From JBDHWG01 sp046328525 (GTDB lineage Bacteria > Chloroflexota > Anaerolineae > Epilineales > JAHCIE01), in contig JAXLWK010000003.1 in NCBI GenBank assembly GCA_046328525.1, forward strand, positions 1,550,001 to 1,614,000: a stretch of 64,000 bases of DNA. Direction: 5' to 3'. Below are positions 51,577 through 61,728 of the stretch, piece by piece. A program made the translations under genes and the position numbers. Each line of letters opens with the position of its first letter. Positions within the stretch are counted from its first letter, which is position 1. A model generated the notes under the pieces. That model saw only the letters and a list, made by a program, of their open reading frames with translations, did no database searches and had not been told where the DNA came from.

Positions 51577-53982
51577 TCAGCGGCGGCGGTAGATGATCGT
51601 ATCGCCGCTCTTGAAAACCTGGTCCATGAAGCGGTCAAACTTGGTGAGCTGCGGCCCACGCCCACCAAATCGCTCGCGCTCGGCGCTCCCGACAACCACA
51701 TAGTCCACGTCGAACTGGTCGAGGATCTGCTGCGCGACCCGCTGGTCGGTCGTCTGGTAGACCTGGGTCAGCAACGACTCGCGCCGCCCCGGCTCGTCAT
51801 AGTTGCCGCGCCACTGGGACTCGTGGCCGCCCCAGCCAAGCACGGTCGGCAGGCCGGTGAACGCCGACATCCGGCCCTCATAGGCGTAGGACTTACCCTG
51901 GTCCCCCGGCGCTTCGAGGATCGTCGGCTGGCCCTGGATGTTGGCGTTCAGCCACTGGATCGCCGCATAGTCGTCCGGACGCTGCTGCGCCACCCACGCT
52001 GTGCCGTCAAGAGTGGACGGCCCGCGGAACTCGTTGGAGCGCGTATAGGTTGCCAGCGCCGGGTAGACCAGGCCCATCGCCACGACGACGGCCAGCGCGC
52101 CGGCGAAGACGTACTGGGCGATGCGCAGCCCGCCCGTGCCGCGCACCCGGCCGAGCAGCCACCACGCCGCGTAGGCCGAGGCGAGGGCCAGCAGGATCCA
52201 CGCCTGGAAATAGAACTTGAACACCGAGTTCATGCGGCTGTTGAAATTGTCGCGGATGAACGCGAACTCGGTGAGCAGGGTCAGCGAGAACGCGACGGCG
52301 AACAGCAGGAGGACGAACAAGGTGTGCAGCGTCGGGTTCTGCAACCGCGCGACCGAGGCCCCGGCGCGGCGCGGCCGGGCGGCCGGCGTGCCTTCGGCCT
52401 GGGTCTCGGCGTCGGTGTCTACCGACCCGGCGCTGCGTATCGTCAACAGCAGGGTGGTGATGGCTGTGGCGACGAGCACGGACAGGAACGCCGCCGTCCA
52501 CCAGCCGCGCCACAGCAGCACGGCCAGCGGCGGCACGGTCACGACGGCCACGAACAACACGGGCGTGAAGTCCAGCTCGCGGCGCCGCACCCAGAGCCGC
52601 CCAACCTGCGCGCCGAGGAACACGACGGCGATGAGGACGAACGGCCCGAACATCACCAGGTACTGCGCCAGGTGTGTCTTGACCAGCGTTTGCGGCGCGA
52701 TGCCCCGCGCCTGGGATTGCAGGCCGATCCAGAACGGCAGATAGAGCAGGATGCCCATCACGCCGACGCCCAACCCGACCAAGACCACGTCGCGCGCCCA
52801 CCGCCAGCCACGGCTGGCCTGCGTCAGCCACAGCTGAATGGCGAAGGCGCCGACGAAGATGAGGGAGTACGTTGGGAAGTCCCACGAGTTCAGGAAGCCG
52901 AGTGCCCCCAAGACCAGCGCCGCCGGCAGCAGACGCGCCCAGAAGCGCCAGTCGCGCGGCGACAGGAGTTCTGCAAGTTTCGGCGAGCGCAGGACGTTGA
53001 CGGCAAACGCGACGGCCAGCAGCACGAACGGCAGCGCCAGGACGTGCGGGTGGTTGTCGCCGAGAAGAAAGCTGAAGAACGGGAACTCGTCAATGACCTC
53101 GTTGACGCCCCCGCCGACGCGGTCGGTGATGACCCGCGAGGCGCGCCACCACCAGATGAAGCGGTCCGGCATCCAGCCCGCGCCGGTCGCCGGGCCGTTG
53201 ACGTCCTTGATGTCGAGCCACGCCCAGAACGCCGGCGAGCCAACGCCGCCACCATGCAGCACTTCGAGGAAGCCTTCGAGGTTGCCTAGCACGGCGACGA
53301 ACAGCGCGCCTAGCAGGCCGTAGCCCACCGAGCCTGTCACCGGCTCACCTTCAGCAGGCTTGCGCGTCGTCAGGTTGTAGACGACGCCAAACGCGCCGGT
53401 CAGCGTGAGGGCGAACAGCAACGCCAGGGACAGGTTGAAGCCAATCGCCGCCGGGATGCCCGACAGCTTGATGAGCATCGCCAGGATGACGTAGCCGAGG
53501 TAGTAGTACGAGATGATGTAGCCCGACAGCCACGGGTCCGGCGGCGGGAACGTATCCGAGCGGAGGATGGAGTTGATAAAGGCGTACTCCATGAACTTCT
53601 CGCCGCCGGCCGTCGCAATCTCAGGACTATAGGAGCGCACGAAGGCGGCGACGATCATTCCGATCAGGAACAGCGCCTCCACCACCAGGATCGTCCGCCG
53701 CCGCGCCCGCAGGAAGTCGCCCAGCGGCTCGCGCCGCCACAGCCAGATGCTCACGCCGGCCATGGCGATCAGGAGCGCCACGATCGTGACCCATTGATTG
53801 CGCAGGAAGCCGAAGGACACGCTGAGCCAGAGGACGTAGCCCATCAGGAGCAGGCCGAGCGGACGCGCGAAGGCGTAGCCGCGGTCCGGCAAGTTGCGGA
53901 ACAGCCGCAGGGTGATGGGCAGCGCCGCGAGGCCGATGACCTGGACGGTCAGATACCACAGAATGAAATAGGCCACCGTCAT
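51577..53982 (-). CDS. DUF2298 membrane protein
   Basis: 801 residues with many helices. The DUF2298 block is GGEKFMEYAFINSILRSDTF, then PPPDPWLSGYIISYYYLGYV near residue 130-170. Further conserved pieces are FPFFSFLLGDNHPHVLALPF near residue 300 and WGGHESQWRGNYDEPGRRES near residue 740. The C-terminal soluble part ends QVFKSGDTIIYRRR. The same blocks recur in the second half of the 1685-residue neighbour. It overlaps that neighbour's stop by four bases. Family role in envelope glycan transfer is inference. Confidence 0.85.
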   Translation of the reverse strand: MTVAYFILWYLTVQVIGLAALPITLRLFRNLPDRGYAFARPLGLLLMGYVLWLSVSFGFLRNQWVTIVALLIAMAGVSIWLWRREPLGDFLRARRRTILVVEALFLIGMIVAAFVRSYSPEIATAGGEKFMEYAFINSILRSDTFPPPDPWLSGYIISYYYLGYVILAMLIKLSGIPAAIGFNLSLALLFALTLTGAFGVVYNLTTRKPAEGEPVTGSVGYGLLGALFVAVLGNLEGFLEVLHGGGVGSPAFWAWLDIKDVNGPATGAGWMPDRFIWWWRASRVITDRVGGGVNEVIDEFPFFSFLLGDNHPHVLALPFVLLAVAFAVNVLRSPKLAELLSPRDWRFWARLLPAALVLGALGFLNSWDFPTYSLIFVGAFAIQLWLTQASRGWRWARDVVLVGLGVGVMGILLYLPFWIGLQSQARGIAPQTLVKTHLAQYLVMFGPFVLIAVVFLGAQVGRLWVRRRELDFTPVLFVAVVTVPPLAVLLWRGWWTAAFLSVLVATAITTLLLTIRSAGSVDTDAETQAEGTPAARPRRAGASVARLQNPTLHTLFVLLLFAVAFSLTLLTEFAFIRDNFNSRMNSVFKFYFQAWILLALASAYAAWWLLGRVRGTGGLRIAQYVFAGALAVVVAMGLVYPALATYTRSNEFRGPSTLDGTAWVAQQRPDDYAAIQWLNANIQGQPTILEAPGDQGKSYAYEGRMSAFTGLPTVLGWGGHESQWRGNYDEPGRRESLLTQVYQTTDQRVAQQILDQFDVDYVVVGSAERERFGGRGPQLTKFDRFMDQVFKSGDTIIYRRR

Positions 53983-56900
53983 GAATTGGACGCTCCCACC
54001 ACGCGGTAGATCGTCACCTCGGGGTTGCTATACACCGGCTCGAGTTGCCGCTGCTGGGCCATCGTCTGGAACTTGGCGATCCCCGCCGGCTGATAGTACG
54101 CCTTCTCCGTCGGACCGACGTAGATGTAGTTGACGCCGTAGCGGCGCATCAGGTCGAGCGCCTGGCGCGGGTCCGCCGTGTTGAACATCGTCTTCACGTC
54201 GTCGCCACGCTGCTCTACGACCGGCGTCGTGAGCGCCGAGCGCTGCTGACGCTGGTGCCAACTCCAGCCGACCACGCTCGGGAAGCCGGTGTAGATAGAG
54301 ACGCGCGACCCCCAGCGGTACTCCGGCGTCTGGGCCTCCAGGATGACCGGCGTGCCCGAAATGTTCTGCTGCATCCAGCGGATCGCGTCGTAGTCCCACT
54401 TCAGGGGATAGGTCGCTGGTGGACGGCCGTCCGGCCCGTCGTTGTAGACCGCCTTCTGCATATAGGCCATGCCGTCGAGGGTCGCGCCCACGGACTTGTC
54501 GAAGCGGTCGTTCATGCGGCCCCAGCTTGCCAGGATCGGGTACAAGGCGACGCCGACGACGAGCAGGGCAAAGGCGACCTGCCACGCACCGCGGCTCACC
54601 GGGCCGACGCGCTTCAGCGCATCCCAGACCCAGGCCAGCGCCGCCGCCGCCGCGACGCCGAACAGCACCCAGACCTGCAGGTAGAACTTGAACACGGTGT
54701 TCATGCGGCTGATGTCGCCCTTGAGGACGACGAGATCCACCATCAGCGTCAGCGAGATGGCCGCCGCCGTGATGAGCAGGATGAACGCCGTCGCCGGGCT
54801 TGTGTCGCGCCGCAGCAGCATGAGCGCTCCGACGATCAGTAGCGGCAGGCCGATGACGAACGCGGTGTAGTTGGCGAAGGCCGCCAGCACCATCAGCACC
54901 GCCAGGACGATGGCGACGCCATACGCCAGCTGCCGCGCCGACGGCTCGCTATCGTGCCGCACCCACCAGCCCCACGCCTGGAGTGCGATGAACGTCGCAA
55001 TGACGAACAGGAACAGGCCGTGGACGATCAGGTACGACCACCACACCGTATGCGAGCCTGTCCACGGCTCGACGGCGGTGAACGCCGTGGCGAAGCTATT
55101 GATGAACGGCAGCCAAAGAACTGTGCTCAGCGCCACCAGGAGCGCCGAGCGCCACATCCCCTCGCCGAGGGCGCGCAGCGTCAGGCCGTAGGAGCGGTAG
55201 GCGTGGAGGAAGAACACGCCTACCCCCACCGCCAGGTAGGTCGGGTAGTCCCAGGTGTTCGCCGGCCGCAACACGCCGATGACCAGGCCGAAGAACAGCC
55301 AGGTCAGCAGCACCGTCGGCCAGCCCAGGTTGCGCGCCCCCAGCCGCCAGTCGCCCGGCTCGCGCACAAGCACGTTGAGGCACATCGCCAGGGCCAGCAG
55401 GGTCAGCGGCAGCGTCAGCATGTGGGCGTGCAGGTCGCCATACAGGAAGGTGAAGAACGGGAACTCGGTAATCGGTACCGTCTCGCCCTGGGGGAACGGG
55501 ATGGCGCGGCTCGCGTTCCAGTACCACCACTCCTGGCGGAAGCCAAGGGACGCCTGGCCGCTCACCGCCTTCATGAAGCCGTTGAGGGTGTTGGCGATCA
55601 GCGACAGGCCGGGGATGTTGCTCGTCACGCCGCCGCCGCTGATCTGGGTGTAGCCGTCTACGAGCAGCTTCACCTCGCCCAGGTTGCCGGCGACGACGAC
55701 AAACGCCGCGCCCACAGCCCCGAATAGCACAGGCGCCCAACCGGGCCGCCGCTCGATCGCGCTCCGCCCCCAGCCACCCCGCGCCACAAGGTTGTACGTG
55801 ACGGCGAACGCGCCCAACCCGGTCAGGGCGAAGAACAGCGGCACCATCAGGTTGTAGGCCGTCGCCGGTTCGATGCCGGTCATGAGCACCATGATCGCGC
55901 CGAGGACAAAGCCATAGTAATAGTAGTTCAACTGCCCGCCGGCGAACCACGGGTCATACGACGGAAAGAACTGCGTCCGAATGACGGCGTTGAAGTAGGC
56001 GAAGTCCATCGGCTTCTCGCCGCCCATCGCCGGGTGCCACAGGTCGGGGTTGCCCATGCGGATGAGCAGGAACACCAGGAACAGCGCGAGAAACACGACC
56101 TCGCCCGCGATCAGGTGCGACCGCCGCTCGCGCACGAATTCGCGCAGGCCGGGCCGCAGCCGCCACACGAACAGCGCCGACACGATGAGCATCAGCACGA
56201 GCACGGCTGCGACGAGGCCGCGGCCAAACGGCACAATGCGCTGGACGCTGGCAATCAGCCACGCGCCGTAGCTCACGACGAGCAACCCGGCGATCTTGCT
56301 ACTGAACCAGCCGCGGTCGCTGAGGCCGCGGAAGATGGCGAAGCCGATGGGGAAGAAGATCAGGCCGAGCAGCTCGATGGCGAGCAGCCAGATGAGGACC
56401 GAGACAATGCCCCAGGACACCGGCGAGTCGAGGGTGAAGTACGACGACCACGTCCCGTTGAGCTGCTGGTTCACCCAGTCACCCTTTGGGAGCATGAGGT
56501 CGGTCTTGGGCGCGGCCGCTGCCGCCGGCGCCGCGTCGTCGCGGGGCGTCGTGCCGGGCAGGGGCGCGACGCGGTCGGCGATGATCGCGCCGATGAGGGG
56601 TATCTTCCGCCAGCGGGCGTTGTTGTAGACGTTCGTCGCTTCCTTGTCCCACAACCGCTGGATGCTGTTCCAGGCGATGCCATTGCCCAGGGTTTGCTTG
56701 ACAGCGTCCTTGTTGAACGAGGGCAGCTTCTCGAAGATCAGCACCTTCGGGTGGTCGTAGACGCGGAACTGCTCCTCGGACGTGTCGTCGTTGATGACCA
56801 GCGGCCCCATGGTCGGGTAGCTCGTCCACTCGCCGACTTGCTTGAAGCCGAGGGCCGCCGGGTCGTTGAGCATCAGGTCGTAGTAGCGCGTCGTCATCGG

Positions 56901-59036
56901 CCAGCGCATCGGCAGGCGCGGGATCGACTCCGATAGGCGGCCGGACGTCATGAACACGTAGTCGGCCTGGTCGAGCTTGGCGGCCATCTTGTCGAGCTTG
57001 GCCGGCTCATCTTCGTCGTAGTTCGTCATCTCGACGCCCTCGTAGAAGCTGAAGCCGTCCTTGTTGTCCACGCGCAGCGGGACGCCGTCGTCCCAGTGCT
57101 CGTTCGCCAGCGCCGAGTTGCGCGACGCGACGGGCGCGCCCTGGAGCGCCTTCGTGATCAGGTAGTAGTCTTTGCCCGCCTCCAGCGCCGCGCCCGTCGG
57201 CAGCGTCACGTCGAGCGGGCCGCCCTTTGCGCCGTACTTCGACACGTCGCCGCTGGCCGTCCCCTGCGCCACAACCCCCTGCCCGCTCGGATCGCGAGCA
57301 ATCGTGACCTGGAGCGAGGCCGGCGGGCCGCCCTTCGCCGTCGTCGAGAGGTAGTTCATGCGCACGCCGGCTAGCGTGCCGTCGGCCGGCGCTTTGAACG
57401 GCGTCACGTTCTGCTGCCCGTTGGCCGCCCACGTGAAGTGGTTCGGGAGCGGAACCTGCGCCAGCCGCTGCCCATCGGCGGTATTGAGCTGCACCGTGGC
57501 GCCGGTCGGCACATTCTCGTAAATCCAGCGCGACGCCGCCACGCGCGTCACCGGCCGGGTGTACAGGTTGCTGAAGCCCAGGGCATACAGGAACGCGCCG
57601 CCGATGACGACAATCGCCAGCAGCGCCGCCAGCCCCTGCCACAGGCGGCCGCGCGGCGAAGTCTGCGCCCGCTTCGTCGCCCAATCCCAGACGACCACCA
57701 GGAACCAGGCCGCCATCAGCGCCATGATGGGGTACATCTGCAGGAAGTAGCGGATGGACTTGACCCACTGCGTACCCTGGAAGAAGAATGTGATGCCGAT
57801 CCACAGGACGGGGATCAGCAGCGCGCGCACCTTCGGGTCGTCGAGGGCCTGGGCGATGCCGTGGCGCGCGGCGCGCAGCATCTGCCCCACGCCGACGAAC
57901 CAGCCCGCCCACGCCGCCAGGCCGAGGGGGATACCCAGGCCGAACATCACCATGTTATAGAAGGGGAACCACAGAATCCAGCGGTCCGTCCACTGGTGGC
58001 CGAACGGCAGGTCCACATCGCCGCGGTTCATCCGCTGGGCGTTCGACATGTCCGCCGTCCACTGCGGGTTAAAGCTCCACCACGTCAGCGGACTGGCGCC
58101 CGGCGCGAGAAACGCATACGGCATGATGAGGCGGACGGTGGCGAGGGCCGCCAGCAGCACGACCGCCGCGCCGATCATCGGCATGCCATAGTCCGCCGCC
58201 GCCGGCGCTTCGCCGCTGTCGGCAGCGCGGCGCGGGGCGCGGTAGGCGTCCCAGAAGCGCATGGCGATGACGACGACGACCACGCCCGTCAGGGTCAGCA
58301 GGTTGATGCGGCTGCCGACAGCAGCGCCCAGGCTGATGCCGACGCCCAGATAGTCCCACCACCGCCCCTCCTGGAGGGTGCGTACGCAGAAGTAGAACAG
58401 CAGAATAGCAAAGAAGTTGGCGAACGTGTCCGCGGTGTAGAAGTGCGACTGCTGGATGTTGAGAACGCTGAACGCGCCGAGGGCCGCCGCCAGCAGGCCG
58501 ACGCGCGTGTCGAACAGCCGTCGGCCAATCAGGAACAGCAGGACGAGGGCGGCCAGATCGAACAGACTCGATAAAAAGCGTCCGAGCAGTGTCACCTCGC
58601 CGTAGCCGACGAGGGAGTTCTTGACGCCGACAAGCGACTGAAGCCAGGGCTGGTTGTTGCCCCACTCGGCGGTGTAGCGAACAATGAACAGCGGCAGCGT
58701 GCCGTAGACGAACGAGCCGAACCCCTTGTTGTATGGGTTCAGCGGTGAGTTGGCCGTGTCAAAGTACTCGCCGATGCTCTTGACGGGCTGGACGCCCGTG
58801 GTGACCATCGTCAGGAAACGCTCGTCCGGGTGGAGGTGCTGGTCCTCGTCCCAGTTGCGCCCGACCATGCGGAAGTACATGCCGAGCACCAGGATGCCCA
58901 CCAGGATGAGCGCCGTCGCCAGCGCGGGAAACACTCTCGATTGGGCCACCGAGCGCGGCGCCGGCGGCGCCACCGTCTCGACGGCGGGCGCCGAGCTCTC
59001 GACGGCGGGCGTCGAGCCTTGCATGGCGTCGTCCAC
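53979..59036 (-). CDS. Giant fusion: GT-C (PMT-like) domain plus DUF2298 domain
   Basis: 1685 residues from a GTG at 59036, behind AGGAGG. Part 1 (about 30-530) is a PMT-like glycosyltransferase with the outer-loop motif DEDQHLHPDERFLTM, then FGSFVYGTLPLFIVR and QQSHFYTADTFANFFAIL. A soluble section (about 535-860) contains WIYENVPTGATVQLNT. Part 2 (about 880-1685) is a DUF2298 unit with GGEKPMDFAYFNAVIRTQFF, PSYDPWFAGGQLNYYYYGFV and FPFFTFLYGDLHAHMLTLPL, parallel to the separate DUF2298 gene next door. Part 2 probably arose by duplication and fusion. About 25 membrane helices in all. Confidence 0.85.
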   Translation of the reverse strand: MDDAMQGSTPAVESSAPAVETVAPPAPRSVAQSRVFPALATALILVGILVLGMYFRMVGRNWDEDQHLHPDERFLTMVTTGVQPVKSIGEYFDTANSPLNPYNKGFGSFVYGTLPLFIVRYTAEWGNNQPWLQSLVGVKNSLVGYGEVTLLGRFLSSLFDLAALVLLFLIGRRLFDTRVGLLAAALGAFSVLNIQQSHFYTADTFANFFAILLFYFCVRTLQEGRWWDYLGVGISLGAAVGSRINLLTLTGVVVVVIAMRFWDAYRAPRRAADSGEAPAAADYGMPMIGAAVVLLAALATVRLIMPYAFLAPGASPLTWWSFNPQWTADMSNAQRMNRGDVDLPFGHQWTDRWILWFPFYNMVMFGLGIPLGLAAWAGWFVGVGQMLRAARHGIAQALDDPKVRALLIPVLWIGITFFFQGTQWVKSIRYFLQMYPIMALMAAWFLVVVWDWATKRAQTSPRGRLWQGLAALLAIVVIGGAFLYALGFSNLYTRPVTRVAASRWIYENVPTGATVQLNTADGQRLAQVPLPNHFTWAANGQQNVTPFKAPADGTLAGVRMNYLSTTAKGGPPASLQVTIARDPSGQGVVAQGTASGDVSKYGAKGGPLDVTLPTGAALEAGKDYYLITKALQGAPVASRNSALANEHWDDGVPLRVDNKDGFSFYEGVEMTNYDEDEPAKLDKMAAKLDQADYVFMTSGRLSESIPRLPMRWPMTTRYYDLMLNDPAALGFKQVGEWTSYPTMGPLVINDDTSEEQFRVYDHPKVLIFEKLPSFNKDAVKQTLGNGIAWNSIQRLWDKEATNVYNNARWRKIPLIGAIIADRVAPLPGTTPRDDAAPAAAAAPKTDLMLPKGDWVNQQLNGTWSSYFTLDSPVSWGIVSVLIWLLAIELLGLIFFPIGFAIFRGLSDRGWFSSKIAGLLVVSYGAWLIASVQRIVPFGRGLVAAVLVLMLIVSALFVWRLRPGLREFVRERRSHLIAGEVVFLALFLVFLLIRMGNPDLWHPAMGGEKPMDFAYFNAVIRTQFFPSYDPWFAGGQLNYYYYGFVLGAIMVLMTGIEPATAYNLMVPLFFALTGLGAFAVTYNLVARGGWGRSAIERRPGWAPVLFGAVGAAFVVVAGNLGEVKLLVDGYTQISGGGVTSNIPGLSLIANTLNGFMKAVSGQASLGFRQEWWYWNASRAIPFPQGETVPITEFPFFTFLYGDLHAHMLTLPLTLLALAMCLNVLVREPGDWRLGARNLGWPTVLLTWLFFGLVIGVLRPANTWDYPTYLAVGVGVFFLHAYRSYGLTLRALGEGMWRSALLVALSTVLWLPFINSFATAFTAVEPWTGSHTVWWSYLIVHGLFLFVIATFIALQAWGWWVRHDSEPSARQLAYGVAIVLAVLMVLAAFANYTAFVIGLPLLIVGALMLLRRDTSPATAFILLITAAAISLTLMVDLVVLKGDISRMNTVFKFYLQVWVLFGVAAAAALAWVWDALKRVGPVSRGAWQVAFALLVVGVALYPILASWGRMNDRFDKSVGATLDGMAYMQKAVYNDGPDGRPPATYPLKWDYDAIRWMQQNISGTPVILEAQTPEYRWGSRVSIYTGFPSVVGWSWHQRQQRSALTTPVVEQRGDDVKTMFNTADPRQALDLMRRYGVNYIYVGPTEKAYYQPAGIAKFQTMAQQRQLEPVYSNPEVTIYRVVGASNS

Positions 59037-59154
59037 GAAACCTCCTACCGTCCCACGAACCTACCAATATCTTAATCTCTAACGCTTGCGGCGGCGGAAT
59101 TGTTCATCAAAACGGGGACACCCGCGACACTAACACGCGCAAAACGCCGAAATT

Positions 59155-60192
59155 CTACCCCAAACCCACCCGCGCTCCAAATCCCATAGGCTCCAGCAGG
59201 GCCTGCGCGCCTGTCTCGCCGGCGCGCAGGGCGGCCAGGGCCAGGGTCAGCGCCGCCAGGGCGTCTTCAGGCGGCACCGGCGCCGCGCCCCCATCGCGCA
59301 CGGCGCGGACGAACGCCTCCAGCTCCGCCAGCAGCGGCTCGCGCCGCTCGATGCTCAACCGCGTCGCGTTGCCCTCGCTGACGCCGGTCAACACGTTGAG
59401 CGTGTCCCAGCCGCCCGACGTCAGGCGGTTCTCGAAAAACGTCAGCTCCTGCGTCAAATAGTTGACGTGGAACATCCCGCGCTCGCCGGTGATCGTCAGG
59501 TCGCGCACCTTCGTCGGCGTCACCCAGTTGATGTCCAGCACGCCGATGCACCCGTTCTCGAAGCGCAGCATGGCGCTGAGCATGTCTTCGTGGGCGGTGT
59601 GGACGCGCTGCGCAATCTCAACCTGGACGCGCGTGACCTCGCTCCCCAGCAGGAAGCGCATGATGTCAAGGTCGTGCGTCGCCAGGTCCACCACGACGCC
59701 CACATCGCTAATGCGCGCCGGGAACGGGCCAACACGCCGCGCCGCCGCCATGAACACGCGGCCGAGCGCGCCGCCGTCCAGCCGCGCCTTCAGCGCCAGC
59801 ACCGCCGGATTGAAGCGCTCGATGTGGCCGACGGTCAGGATCACACCCTGCCGCTGCGCCGCCGCGATCATCGCCTCTCCTTCCTCGACGGTCGCCGCGA
59901 TGGGCTTCTCCACCAGGACGTGGACGCCGTGCGCCAGGCACTCCATCACGACGGCGTGGTGCTGCGAGGTCGGCGCGGCGACGGAGACCAGGTCCGGCGC
60001 GGCGTCCGCCAGCAGGTCGCCGTAACTGTCGTAGTGCGGGATGCGGTAGCGGCGGGCGGCGGCGCGGGCGGCCGCCGCGTTCGGGTCGGCCACGCCCACC
60101 AGCTCGACGCTCTCCAGCTCCGAATAGACGCGCACGTGGTTGCGCCCCATCGCACCCGCCCCGATGACTCCGGCCCTCAACGGTCTTGACAT
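59155..60192 (-). CDS. Gfo/Idh/MocA family oxidoreductase
   Basis: 345 residues from the ATG at 60192. The Rossmann motif is GVIGAGAMGRNHVRVY. The family catalytic region is VLVEKPIAATVEEGEAMIAA near residue 95, followed by VGHIERFNPAVLALK and VVVDLATHDLDIMRFLLG. The closest-looking group handles nucleotide sugars such as UDP-N-acetylglucosamine 3-dehydrogenases, which fits its place in a glycan cluster, but the substrate is inference. Its start overlaps the GT2 stop by 16 bases. Confidence 0.88.
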   Translation of the reverse strand: MSRPLRAGVIGAGAMGRNHVRVYSELESVELVGVADPNAAAARAAARRYRIPHYDSYGDLLADAAPDLVSVAAPTSQHHAVVMECLAHGVHVLVEKPIAATVEEGEAMIAAAQRQGVILTVGHIERFNPAVLALKARLDGGALGRVFMAAARRVGPFPARISDVGVVVDLATHDLDIMRFLLGSEVTRVQVEIAQRVHTAHEDMLSAMLRFENGCIGVLDINWVTPTKVRDLTITGERGMFHVNYLTQELTFFENRLTSGGWDTLNVLTGVSEGNATRLSIERREPLLAELEAFVRAVRDGGAAPVPPEDALAALTLALAALRAGETGAQALLEPMGFGARVGLG

Positions 60193-60950
60193 GCGACCCT
60201 CGATCCGTTCCACCGTCGCGCAATGCTCGATGCGGAGCGCCGCCGCGCCAGGCGCGCGACGGTCACGCCGGCCTTCGCAATCTCGCGCTCCGAAATCTTG
60301 GACTTGCCATGCCGACGGTTCTCGAAGATGATGGGCGTCTCGGCCACGGTGAAGCCGGCTTCGACGACGCGGTAGAGCATCTCGATCAGGAACGAGTAGC
60401 CGTTGGAGCGAATCCCATCCAGGTCAATCGTCTCCAGCACGGCCCGCCGGTAGCAGCGGAAACCCGCCGTGCAGTCGTGGGCCGGCAGCCCCAGCGCCGC
60501 CCGCGCCAGGGTATTTGCCCCGCTGCTCAATAACTGGCGCTCTGGTCCCCAGTTCGAGGTCCCGCCGCCCCTCACGTAGCGCGAGCCGATGCCCAGGTCC
60601 ACCCGCTGCGTGAGCGCCACGACGTAGGGCACGTAGCGCGGGTGGTGCGAGAAGTCGGCGTCCATCGTGACGATCCTATCGGCGCCGCGCGCGAGGGCCG
60701 CGCGAAAGCCGGCCACGTAGGCGGTTCCCAGGCCCAGCTTCGCCGGCCGATGCAGCGGGACGACGCGCCCGTCCGCCGCCGCCAACCCCTCCGCCAGCCG
60801 CCCCGTGCCGTCGGGCGAGTTGTCGTCCACGACGATGACTTCGACCGGCAGCGGCAGCGCCAGCAGCGCCGGCGCGAGAAGCGCCAGGTTATCAACCTCA
60901 TTGTAGGTCGGCACAATAATGGCCGTTTTGACGCTGGCGACAGTCGTCAC
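60177..60950 (-). CDS. GT2 polyprenyl-phosphate sugar synthase (DPM1-like)
   Basis: 257 residues from a GTG at 60950, which overlaps the upstream stop as GTGA and so suggests coupled translation. VKTAIIVPTYNEVDNL, EVIVVDDNSPDGTGRLA, GLGTAYVAGFRAALARGAD and MDADFSHHP match dolichol-phosphate mannose synthase-like enzymes, including the DAD metal motif; KISEREIAKAG is also typical. No membrane helices, as in short DPM1-type proteins. It would make a lipid-phosphate sugar donor for the GT-C proteins in this cluster. Confidence 0.9.
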   Translation of the reverse strand: MTTVASVKTAIIVPTYNEVDNLALLAPALLALPLPVEVIVVDDNSPDGTGRLAEGLAAADGRVVPLHRPAKLGLGTAYVAGFRAALARGADRIVTMDADFSHHPRYVPYVVALTQRVDLGIGSRYVRGGGTSNWGPERQLLSSGANTLARAALGLPAHDCTAGFRCYRRAVLETIDLDGIRSNGYSFLIEMLYRVVEAGFTVAETPIIFENRRHGKSKISEREIAKAGVTVARLARRRSASSIARRWNGSRVACQDR

Positions 60951-61687
60951 GGGGTGACATTCGACCGTGAACGGTGTGAGTATCCGCCGTGCACTTTCAT
61001 GCGCCACAAACACATGAGCGTCTCAGCAATATACTTCATGGAGCGTGAAATGCTGACGGACGAGCTGTCATCGGCATAGCGCGTCGGGATGGGAACCTCA
61101 GTGACGCGAAAGCCCTTGACAATCGCTTCGATGATCATCTGGCTATCGAACACGAAATCATCCGAATACGTGTGATAGTCTATGCTCTCCAGGAAGAACC
61201 GATTGTAAGCCTTCAGACCGCTGTGGAGTTCGGAGAACCGCGTCCCCAAGACCCAATTTTCAATACTGGTGGTGAAGCGATTTCCCATGTAACGGTAGAG
61301 GGGCATGCCGCCTTCGCGCGGATCGCGGCCATTGGCGAAACGCGAGCCAAAACTGAAGTCGGCTGCGTCATCCTGCACAGGCGCGACAAGCGCGGGAACC
61401 GCTCGCGGATCGTACTGGAAATCCGGGTGCAGGAGCACAACGATGTCAGCGCCTCGGGCGAGCGCCGCGTCGTAACACGTCTTCTGATTCGCGCCGTAGC
61501 CGCGGTTCTCCGGATGCACGATCGTATGCAGTCCCAGCCTCTCCGCCACCTCGACCGTATCGTCCGGGCTGGCATCGTCCACCAGCAGGACCTCGTCGGC
61601 CACCCACGCCGGCAAAGCGCGGAGTGTCTTTTCGAGGGTCGCCGCAGCGCGATAGGCAGGCAAACACACAATGACTTTCTTTCCCAT
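60947..61687 (-). CDS. GT2 glycosyltransferase (polyprenyl-phosphate glucose synthase-like)
   Basis: 246 residues from the ATG at 61687 with GGAG nearby; longer frames are spurious. KVIVCLPAYRAAATLEKTL, EVLLVDDASPDDTVEVAERLG and VVLLHPDFQYDPRAV give the GT-A core, with HPDFQYDP in the place of the DXD. SELHSGLKAYNRFFLESI and VTEVPIPTRYADDSSSVSIS belong to the DPG/DPM-like group. Likely a polyprenyl-phosphate hexose synthase or a sugar transferase in the same pathway as the previous gene. Confidence 0.88.
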   Translation of the reverse strand: MGKKVIVCLPAYRAAATLEKTLRALPAWVADEVLLVDDASPDDTVEVAERLGLHTIVHPENRGYGANQKTCYDAALARGADIVVLLHPDFQYDPRAVPALVAPVQDDAADFSFGSRFANGRDPREGGMPLYRYMGNRFTTSIENWVLGTRFSELHSGLKAYNRFFLESIDYHTYSDDFVFDSQMIIEAIVKGFRVTEVPIPTRYADDSSSVSISRSMKYIAETLMCLWRMKVHGGYSHRSRSNVTP

Positions 61688-61728
61688 GTCCGTCTCCAAT
61701 AGGCGTGCTGACTCTGTCTCGACCTCGA

